Assembly: GCA_013399855.1 (NCBI GenBank)
Contig: VXAY01001311.1
Location: 1,365,944-1,429,943 of the forward strand
DNA: 64,000 bases
Direction of reading: 5' to 3'
DNA from: Oxyruncus cristatus
Taxonomy: Eukaryota; Chordata; Aves; Passeriformes; Cotingidae
In this document: positions 52,401-62,000 of the stretch, piece after piece
Position numbering within the stretch: the stretch's first letter is position 1
How the letters are laid out: each line of letters opens with the position of its first letter
Translations under genes and position numbers: made by a program
The notes under the pieces: model-generated
Seen by the model: only the letters and a program-made list of their open reading frames with translations
What the model was told of the DNA's origin: nothing
Database searches by the model: none

Positions 52401-53302
52401 CTTGGAGATATCCCACACTCAGTTACCACATTTAGTCCTAATGATGGGCTCTTATCCTGGTGGCTTTTTAGTGCTTCCCTAATGGTGATTGACAAGGATG
52501 TGAATGGAGCCTGCTGAGGGTCACAAGCAGTAACAGCCGGATGAGGGAAGGTGGCAATGCCAGCAGCAGCAGGGAGGCAGGAGGAGATGAGACAAGGAAT
52601 GTGATGACTAGCTAGGAATAACATTGCCTCCCCATCCCCTTGAAAAATTACAATAATTCTATTATCACCTTGAGGAAGGTCTTCCAACCTTGCTGGTAGC
52701 AGTCTCCAGGGAAGATGGATGTAGCTGTTCAACATCTCTGCAGCATGCATCAAAGTAATATGTTTTAATGAGCCACCATCAGGCACTTTCCTAATGAAGA
52801 TGAGCAAAAAAGGAGTGCAAGGTAGGAAACAAATCATCACAGGTGCCCTAGTGTGGCTGAGAACAAATGACAGTGTCGTAAGTTCACCAATTATTGCCTC
52901 GCCAATTCTGTGCTCCTTCGAAGCCAGCACAAAAAGAACGGTTTGTCCAGGTGCATCCTAACCCAGAAGATAACTCAAGGAGCACAGGTTAGCATAAGCA
53001 GCGGGTTTCCTTCAAACACACTCAAGCCACACTGGGCTGCCAGTGTTTGTGTGTGCTGCTGATGCCATCCTTTTGTTCATGGGTTGGATGCTGGTTTGCT
53101 GAATCCTTTGTGGGTGTGATGATGGATACACAAGGGTGATAAATCACCTTCTTTGGGCTTGACAGCAAGAATTGCAGTCCAAAAGCTTTGGAGAGGAAAA
53201 AAAAAAAAAAAAAAAAAGTCACTGTTAGTATTAGGAAAGGATTAGTCTTTCCTCCATGCCTAAACTTGAGTAAGTCTGACATGGATTACTGAGAGGTGGG
53301 AT
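49408..53302. other. Intergenic DNA with one 210-codon open frame, no recognised gene
   Basis: AT-rich sequence up to about 52.0 kb, then more mixed. Simple tracts are a (GAAA) run with poly-A at 51582-51609 and a 21-A run at 53197-53217. The longest open frame of the window is at 52298-52930 on the - strand (210 codons). It has no motif I recognise and no visible splice or promoter context. Its codons do not look selected, and it could be chance or a relic of an unidentified repeat. Confidence 0.55.
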
Positions 53303-53401
53303 TAGTGGAAAGTGAAAGATGGTCCATGCCCATAGCAGGGGGCTTGGAACTAGATGGCCTTTAAGGTCCCTTCCAATCCAAACCATTCTATGATTCTATA
53401 T
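53303..53401 (+). mobile_element. CR1 LINE, 3'-terminal fragment (about 100 bp)
   Basis: A sense-orientation CR1 tail: 'cccatagcagggggcttgga', 'actagatggcctttaaggtc', then 'ccttccaatccaaaccattc', ending with the 'tatgattctata' repeat. It is close to consensus, short and 5'-truncated. It lies directly beside, and may have landed in, an older CR1-like relic of the opposite orientation. Confidence 0.93.
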
Positions 53402-53430
53402 AAAGCACATTTATTTAATTTGTCTTTAGA

Positions 53431-53640
53431 AAGCCTGCCGACGGAGGCAGGCTCCACAGTCACCTCTGCTAAATCTGTTCTGGTGGTTTACTTTTTTCAT
53501 GATTAGTTATTTTTTATACTCGCTACCCTAAGTCTTCCTTGTTGTAATGTAAGCTCATTGCCTCTAAATCCTGACCTAACCAAGTCCCCTGGACTTAGAG
53601 AACCCATTGCCTTCTTATTGGCTGCAGGGGTTTTTTGTTT
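53431..53640 (-). mobile_element. Ancient CR1/L3-like LINE relic
   Basis: The + strand runs through 'caggctccacagtcacctct', 'gctaaatctgttctggtggt', a 'catgattagttattttttat' block and 'ttgtaatgtaagctcattgc'. The order matches antisense CR1-type 3' sequence, but divergence is high. The start contains a small hairpin (gcctgcc / ggcaggc). The subfamily cannot be named. Confidence 0.45.
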
Positions 53641-54319
53641 ATTTGAACAGTGCCATTACACCTCCCTTCGGTTGTTTCTTCTTTGTCCAGAAAGTGCCAG
53701 TTCCTGCCTGGAATAACACTGCATTTTAAGGTATGTTTATTGGCAGGGTTCAAAACCCAGGAGATTTTCATGATTGAGTTACTTCTTTCTCTCTATTATC
53801 CTCAGGGAGTTTCAATTATCAACTATGTCCAGCTAGAAAAGAGTTTGTCAGGCCGAAAGTGATGCAAATATTTAGTATCAGGGTTCAACAAAAGTGAACC
53901 TAAAATCCCACAGAGCTGGGCAGAGTCTTGATCTGCTCTTTTCCACCACTTGCAGAGTTGTCTAGGGGTGCAGATCCCTGCCCACCCTTGGGAGGATGAG
54001 CATGCTGGAGGCTTCCGCAGGCAAACTGGATACCTGGATTCTGAAACCGCCCTTGATGTTCCTGGCAGGCTCCTCTTTTTGGAAGGTGAAATGCCAGCAA
54101 AATCTCTGTTATTTCCATGAAAACCATCATGGGAATAACCACTACAATGAGAGTCCATGGATAGATAAAGTTATTTTTACTTAAGGAGATCTCACATTTA
54201 CAAATTAGGTTCAATTCTATTTTGCCAGTGTATTGCAGGGCAGCAAAATCAGAGCAGAGTGGCAGTAAATTCTCTCTAATACATGCGTATTTATTTAGCT
54301 TTAAGTATCTTCATGGTTC

Positions 54320-54900
54320 CTGGTTTCATAACCTCCCTTAGCTGCTTATTCTAATGGATATAAAATTTCTCATCTCGTTCCAGCTAAATTTTTGGAGCTG
54401 CTGTTTAAGCTCATTACTGCTTGCTCTATATTCAGTGCTAATGAGAAAATTTTTTATCTTGGTTGTCTTTAAAGCATCTTTTTGTCCATTAGTAAAATGT
54501 TAATGCCTCCTCTCTACTGAAAATCATTAATCCTTGATATTGCTGGGCCTTTTCCAGGTATTTCGTTTCTCTACTTTAGGTCTTTAATTTGCCCCTGTTT
54601 AAGCAAAAAGCCCAGACTGTAATAGCAGTACTCTTGAATGGGAGCCAGTCAGTAACACAGAGAAATATGTCCTCCCTTAGTTTTTAAACACTGCTCCTCC
54701 AGGCAGCAGAGCAGAGCTCTTGTGTCTCATGTGACAGTGTTAACCTTCCTGGAGTTATCCACTGGGATAATGAGATCCTACCACGGTACAGTTGGCCATC
54801 TGCTGACCAGAACGTGCTTTATATATGGCTGGTTTTCATCATGTGTATTGATTGTTTGTTGTTTTGACTGAGGTTGAAAGAGCAGATTTTGTCCAGCACT
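54320..54900 (-). mobile_element. Ancient CR1/L3-like LINE relic, longer copy
   Basis: Landmarks in antisense order are 'tgctgtttaagctcattact' and 'tgctctatattcagtgctaa' (near 54401-54440) and 'gtaaaatgttaatgcctcct' (near 54494). Then come 'tattgctgggccttttccag' (near 54539), 'actgtaatagcagtactctt' (near 54616) and 'tgacagtgttaaccttcctg' (near 54732), with 'gctgaccagaacgtgcttta' near 54804. This is the layout of an old CR1-type 3' half. Because it repeats the consensus section present at 53550, it is a separate copy and not a continuation of the neighbouring relic. Confidence 0.5.
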
Positions 54901-55092
54901 CAAGGACATAAATCAGACTATCTTAAATTATGTGAATAAGGGTGAGCTGTGCTCTAGAGCAGTAAAATGCCTGAAGGCGAGAACCCAACCTCTGCACCCC
55001 TGCCTGGTACACAAGGGACCTTGTGGGGACCCACTGAGTGGCCTCAGGAGTGTCCTCGGGCCCTGGCATGGGGCTCCTCAGGGACCTGACAG

Positions 55093-55290
55093 GAGAATCA
55101 TAGAATCACTAAGGTTGAAAAAGACCTCTGAGATCACCGAGTCCAACCTTTGATGGATCATCAGCTTGTCAACTCAACCACAGCATTCAGTGCCACATCC
55201 AGTCATTTCCTGAACACCTCCAGGGGTGGTGACTCCACAACTTCCCTGGACGGTCTGTTCCAATACTTGACAACCCTTTCCATGAAACAA
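55093..55290 (-). mobile_element. CR1 LINE, 3'-terminal fragment of a second subfamily
   Basis: The + strand reads 'gagaatcatagaatcactaa', 'gttgaaaaagacctctgaga', 'cagtgccacatccagtcatt', 'ctccaggggtggtgactcca' and 'ggtctgttccaatacttgac'. This is the tail type with 'ggttgaaaaagacctctga' instead of the 'ttggaagggacctt' type seen in the other copies, so a different CR1 lineage was active. Confidence 0.92.
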
Positions 55291-58200
55291 TCACAAGGAG
55301 GACACAGGAAGTCAGCAACTGGGGCAGAGCCAAGGGGCAGCTGAAGGAGAGGAATCAGGGCAGCTGGTACAGTGCATACCTTCAAACTGGATAAACAGGG
55401 ACCACAGCATGAAATACCATTGCAAGAGCAGCCTGAAACTGGGAGAGCTTTCCTTTGTTTGGAGGAGAAGTAAGGTGGGATGAGAATACGCTGGTTTTGC
55501 AAATCCACACCGTGAGCCACGTTTCCATCTGGCATCATTTGGCTTTTGTCTTCAGATATTTGCACAAAGTGAAGATTTTGGACAATGTATATGCCTCTTT
55601 CTGCGTGTATTAGGTTCATGTCAGATGTCTTAATCGTGCTGCTTAAGTGCTCCCTTTTTTAATATCTCCATTTCAACAGAATTCGTCATCTTGTCAGATT
55701 ACTATCTTTACAGCAGTTGGTATTAAAAAGTGGCATTATGCTAAACTGTTAAGAGCTTCCATGGTGCTGCACCCTCCTTATAACCTGGCCCAGCCCTGGA
55801 CTCCTGGCATATTATGTCTGCATATAATTTTCAGCTCATCATGCTTTGTCCTTTGGGAGAGGTCTGCTATTAGAACCAGAAAAGTAGCAGTGCAACTTAT
55901 TTATTTTCCATTCTTGGTAATGACTCTCTTTTAGTTAATGGATTGGAAAAAGTACATGAAATTAATGGAGCAAGGTGTTGTCTAACGGTAAAGCAGGGGA
56001 TGCTGTTCCCAGCCCTGTGATTCCTCCCCAGGTAAAGGTCAGAGACTTGCTGAATTTGGGCAGGTTCTGCTTTGTACTCTGTTTCCCAGCTGAAAAATAG
56101 CACCATAAATTCCGTCGCTTGCGGGATCGGAATAGATTTGCAAAGGCAAAGAGAGCAATTGGGCATTTAGCATCTATTGCAAACTAACAGGTGTCTAATT
56201 CACATTTGTCCTTTAAAGAAATCCTGTCTTAATTACCATCATAGTGCTTGGTAATCCTGGGATAAAGCTTCTGTTTATTAAAGGATAAACCAGAATTATG
56301 AAGCCCAGCTCTATGAGCTGCTGGGCAGCCAAGTGTGTACAGTTTTTGACTAGGACACTTCAGATATGCTCCTATTTGCAACTCTGCTAATAACCTGCTA
56401 CAGGGCACCGAACAAGCCACATTCCCTTCCTACTGCCATCTGCTAATGGGCCTCTGATGAAGTAACAGCTGATATCAATATTGTGACATTAACCTCTCCA
56501 GAGTTCTGTAGAGAACAAGTGTTATTTAAAATTTAGCAGGCATTATGACTATTTATTTTCCTCAGCACAGTGGAATTTCACTGTTTTTGCAGTTATTTTG
56601 TCAGCTTTTGGCTTTACTCAACCTTACTGTGTCCACTCAGGTCTTCCAAAAATTGGAGTCCTGTGTATTACTAATTTTGGCAGCAGCTAAATAGAGGTAG
56701 AAAAGTTGTACTTTAATAAGTATTAGCCCTTTTTAGACATTTGTACCTACCTGTTCTGCTTATAATATGTGAGTGACAAGGAAAACAAGAAACTTTTCTG
56801 GAAGGCTTAGCTGAGAAATAAGTTTCTTAGAAGACATAGAGTGTCTTCTCTTAGGAACAGTCCTGTGAAGCTGGTTTGAAGTACATAAGCAAGGTTACCT
56901 GTAGAAACTAGTCTACCTGAAAGCAGAAAATAAAATGTTGTAGTTCTGTTTTTGTTCCCTGCATTTTTCCTTATCACTGTTGGATGAACAGAAAGAACAG
57001 AGGAGACCTTCTGAAGTGGTTGAGAAATATGAGTATGTCCTTAAGTTGGATACAAATTACAACAAAGCCCCTTCCAGATTAGAAAAAGATGGGGCAGAGA
57101 CATAGCTACAAATCTGAAGTCGGAAAATGTTTTTAACAGAACCTACTGCCAGGTTTTGAAGCATCCCTTTGATACTGACTTGATTTCTGTGCTCTATGTG
57201 CTCTCAAAAAGCCATGGGGTCATGACCTGGGTGTGGGGCTGCTCCGCCCTTCATGCTTGCCCTGACTTTTTCTCTATTTTAACTTTCTAGATCATATTTC
57301 AGCAAAGTTTGTTTGAATTTGAAAGGCTTTTGACACCTTTTGAAGCGACCATTCCAGATAAATTCAACCAGAGCTGACTCAGAATAGGTCACAGTCCCAA
57401 AGACCAGCTTCCCCAGCCTGTCCTGCTCCTCTTCTTAAATTGTCATTGTTCTCATAGATTTTCACTGGGACAGATGGGAGTGCCCACATCTGTGCTACCA
57501 CTTGTGGTTTCCTGACGCACCAGAAAACAGGGTTAGCAAAAATTGGAAACCCAAGGAAAATTCATTTAGACAGAACTGGGAGAAAGAAAAAAACAAGACT
57601 CTGTAATACCAAGCCACACACACACACACTGATTCTGTGCATGTTCTGCCTTGCTGTTCCAAGTGACTATTTTCTAAGATCTTTCAAAGCATCAGGCTAA
57701 AAGAACGGGGTGCATCTGATGATGGATCATTTTGTACTAATGTTGACATTACCTGATGAGAGAAAACACTGCTGAAACTGTTCATTGACATTTAGCAGTG
57801 TCTAATAAGGAGGATTTAAAAAGAAGATGGTGTGAAACACCGCTTGTATTCTGTATGATAATTGCAAGTGGGCGTCTGATCTTTCTTCCTTTAAGTCAAT
57901 GAGAAAGCCATGATTAACTTAACTTAGATCCAATACTATTTTTGTTTACCTAATTGGCTTCTTCTGGATCGCTTTTCATGAAGCATGCCTGGGAAGTGCT
58001 TTTAGAAAGCACTCCAGCTCTTCAGAGACTGCTCTTCTGTTCCCCAGTGGCGCTGATTTTGACAGAAGACAGAAATAGATGTGGGAGCGTGCACTCAGGA
58101 GTTGTGGGAAAAGCTGAACAACATCCCCCCGAGGATGACAGATTCTGGGAAGTTTTCCTTACAGACACATCTTGTCTAGACCTAAAGGGTATTGGAATTT

Positions 58201-58633
58201 GAGGCCTGGTCCACCTCCTGAGAATAACCATGATCTTCTTTCTGCACGGGGAAAAGCTTCATCTCTGTTTATCAGCAAAATGCCTTTTGTATGTCAAGGC
58301 TATTGCAGTACATGGAAGACCAGTGATCGTGTCATACCTTCAGTCCCACCTGGCCTTTCCAAAGCACGTTACAGGAGCACTGGGGTAGCAGACAACATCT
58401 CAACTCCATTGTGTTTCCAGAGGTCAGACGTCTTCTTAACAGACTAGCAAGGTATTTTAGCGCTGGCTGCAATGCTTTTCTTCAGACGTCGTACCCGAAA
58501 AAGAAAGCATCCAAAGCATCCTATGGGATCTGGAAATAAGTAAGCACTGCCTGTGCGGTGGTGATTTGGGTATAAGGGGCACCACAGGTTTAGAGTGATC
58601 AGCTCATCACCTGGTGGGTGAATGCTCCCCCAC
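55291..58633. other. Intergenic DNA, no gene seen
   Basis: No recognisable exon or RNA gene. A short (CA)7 run is near 57615-57629. The 138-codon frame at 55203-55619 (-) overlaps the CR1 at 55093-55290 and is discounted. Confidence 0.6.
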
Positions 58634-59048
58634 TGCCCCCCTTCCGCCTGGCCTCAGGGAGCCCAGCACGGACCCACACAGACCAGAGGAGAGAGGCGAG
58701 CAAGAGAGAGATTTATTGTGGGGAAGGGGTCATATATAGGCTTCAGAGGGATCAGAAAAACACCAACAGAAATCCCTGAAAGTTTACAGAATCCACCAAT
58801 AACAAGTAAGGGTTAACATCCAATAGGAAAGGGTTAATAAAGGCCAATAAGAAAACTTCTAGATATCTTCCCAGCACATTCCTAAGAGAGATAACAGTTT
58901 CCTAAAAGCATTTTGGGAAGAAGAAGCTGTGACTTAGCAAAAAACATACAAAAAGCCATATTGAAACAAGTTAAACAACATTAAAAACTTCTGACTTTAC
59001 AGCATTTAGGCTGTTCTCTTCATTCTCTTTACTAGTCCATTTCTGACA
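58634..59048 (-). mobile_element. Candidate endogenous-retrovirus LTR (solo or 3' LTR)
   Basis: On the - strand the stretch starts TGTCAGAAATGG (TG at 59048-59047). It has three ATTGG boxes (near 58796, 58822 and 58846), a CTATATATG TATA-type box (58731-58739) and an AATAAA (58712-58717) followed by CT-rich U5-like sequence. It can be closed with CA at 58634-58635, giving about 415 bp. Purine-rich 'gggtggaaaaag' lies just upstream on that strand, as a polypurine tract would. This order (inverted repeat TG/CA, CCAAT, TATA, AATAAA) is typical of retroviral LTRs. No second LTR copy or clear target-site duplication is visible, and the U5 end could be up to about 40 bp further left. The family is unassigned. 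Confidence 0.5.
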
Positions 59049-62000
59049 GGACTTTTTCCACCCCACATAAAGCATGTCATTTCCCACATGCCTGAAAATG
59101 GGAAAACACAGAAATGGAAATGAGTATTAATGCTGGGCTGATTAAAGTAGTTTGTTGGTGTTGGTATTGATGTAGGTACTGGCCATGTTAACCATGACTG
59201 TGGAGATATCTATATTTTAGAGGAACAGTGCTACAAAATCTTTTGAAGCCTGGGTGAAAACCACATCCCTGTTGAATGTAGCGGGGCTGTGACTTTCAAT
59301 ATTATATTAGTGTTCATCTTTCAAGTTTAAAGCTGTGTAGCAACTCAGGGTCATTTCAGGCAATGTTGGGATGGCAAAAAAACTTGCAACAAAAATGAGT
59401 ATAGGGTGGACAGTGACAGGGGTCTACTACATAATAGGATCACTCTAAGTTGATCGCCATAAGTGTATTTACACTGTAAGTAGCAGTCAACAAAGTTTTC
59501 CAGTAGGATCTCATTATCTTTTCAAATACCCAGTGCCCTTTCTTCCTATATATTTTAACATGCCTCCTTTCAACAGGTTGCTGGGGTTTCTTACCTCCCA
59601 GAAGTTTAAATCTCTGATGCTTTCTGCTTCCATTTTTCTCTGACTTAAGTGGCATGGACAACTGTTTCAACAAAATAGTTCAGGAAGGAATGGGCCCCTC
59701 AATTTAAAGAGGTTCATATGGGTATAACCTGAGAGGGAAAAAATATAATAAAATATTCCTGTGCCAGGAAAAGTAGGTCTAGAAGAATGGTTCAAAAACC
59801 TAGAGGTTATTATACAAGAAAAAAGAGTTTAATAAGGCGATATGTCAAGAGTCAGAGCTGCCATGTTGGGGGTCATATTTTGTACTTAGGGCTTCACTTG
59901 GAGATTAAGAGTGGGTGTATTTGGACAGGAGAGAAAAATGTAGGGCATTTGAAGGTCTCTACCGGGTTTTTGGTGGGGAAGAGTGAGATGGTGACCCCAA
60001 TTTTGAGGTACACGGCCTTTGGCCCAGGGCTCTGCTTCCCTCAAGACATGCTCAGCCCAGCTACTTCTCCACAGTGCCATGTGGAACCAGCATCTCCCAT
60101 GTGGGGTCCTGAGGAGCTGGGGAGGAGGAATGACACGTAGCTTTGGTCCCACCACGACACTGAGGTGGCTCCTGTGCAGGTCTGGGAAGCCCAGGCAGAG
60201 TCCCACACCCAGACGTGGATCCACAGTCTGGGCTCAAGGAGGTGACTACAAAAAGGAGCTTTTGAGCAAGGGGACAGCCACAAGCTGAAACTGTACCTTA
60301 GCCCTGCCTGAGCAGAGTGTAGCAGCTTGATAGCCTTGTTTTTCTAGATTTGTTTTCAATAAGCCCCAAACTAAACCTACGGAATCATGCATAGAACATC
60401 TGCTTAAGTAATACATAACTTTTGAGGGCAACTCTGTGCTACTCCCAGGAGGTGATTTTTATTTCTTTCTTTCTTGGTTTTGTTTGTTTGTGGGTTTGTT
60501 TTTATTTTTATTTCTATTGGGGGGAGGGGGTTGTTTTTAATGAAAATACCAAGCTATTTGATGGTTTGCATTGGAAACAAAAAGCTGTTTGTTTGTCTAC
60601 TACTGAGCTTTCTTAATTATTTAAAATATGAACTACTCATTATCGAGCTTCCAGCTAACTGGTTTTTTCCATCACAATGCACCACTGAAATGGTTGCATA
60701 ATATTAATAGCTCCTTTACATAACATTTCTGAAATACTGAAATCGAGCATATTTTATAGCTACCACAGGAGTTTCAGTTGCTCTAATACATAATGATAAT
60801 GGTGACCTGGAAAAATATACTCTTCAGTAAAGTTTCTAATTCCCAGCTGATTAAAAGAATTGTGGTAGTACAGATTGTGTTTTTTTACACACGTTGAGTA
60901 AGTTATCACTTGTAAAAAGCTGTTCATCATCTCTATTTCTGATGCTACCTATAGATTTTATTGCTTTTTGAGATAAGACATTTATTTGCTGATTTTATAT
61001 TCATAGAGAGTTAACTGGAGTGTGTCAGGAAGCCCAAGAATGTCTTTTTGGATGATGAATATACTGATGTTGTAACTGATGATGTGTGAAGCTTGAGAGT
61101 TGACACCACGCTCCTATCACCTGCAGTTAGTCTTTTCATTGTAGTAATTTACTCAGACTAAGTGAAAAAAGTGTTGCAAACATCACTGAAAGTACACTAA
61201 ATAGAAAAATACGTGGATCTTGGATGGATACAATTGAAAATGTCAGATTCTTGGTTATAATTTTGTGATCAGCTGTCTATGAGAAGCATCTTCAAAATAC
61301 CTGTTTCTGTAGATTTTATTTGAGAGCTGAGTCACCAGTCAGATACTTCTGCTTAGAATGAATTTATGTCATTGTTTGCTGTTTCTTTTCAGTAATTTGT
61401 GACTTGCAGGTTTTTTCTGATTAGCTATTCTCTCTAAGACAAATCAAAATTTCTGAATAATTGTCCAGGATCCTGTTGCAGCTGCTGCTGTTCAGAATAG
61501 CTGATCTTCCTGCATGAGCAACACAAAACATCTTGTTGATCAGTACTTGCCAGAGCTCATTTCCTGGTCATGTATTACCACTATGAAATTCCATTAGCCA
61601 CATGGCGGCTATTTGTACGTATTGGCTGTTTTAGGCATGGTTAGTAAACCAGCTTTAATAAGAACTGAAGGGCTCTCATTATATGCAGACTGAGACAGTT
61701 TTCTGCTTTTGGGTCCTGTGCTCCTGAATGGATGGACTCTTCAGTGTGCTCTGGGTACCGTGTCAGTGCAGAGCTCTGTGTGTGCAGGTTACCTGTCCCT
61801 GCTGCCCGTGGACAGCTCGGCATTAAATACCAGTTGTTAGTAGAATGTTCTCCCATGTTTTCTTCCTACTCCATTGTAAATGAAGAATTATTAAGCAGGG
61901 ATACCTCAGCAGGAAACTCCTTGTTTGTAGCATTTTTGTCATAATACCACCAATATTATATTGTCTGTGAGGCCAAGTTTGGGTGTTCATTATCCACCCA

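Noticed and set aside
55203..55619. 138-codon open frame on the - strand
   Set aside because: Part of it is the sense strand of a degraded CR1 tail and the rest is unrecognisable; not a gene.
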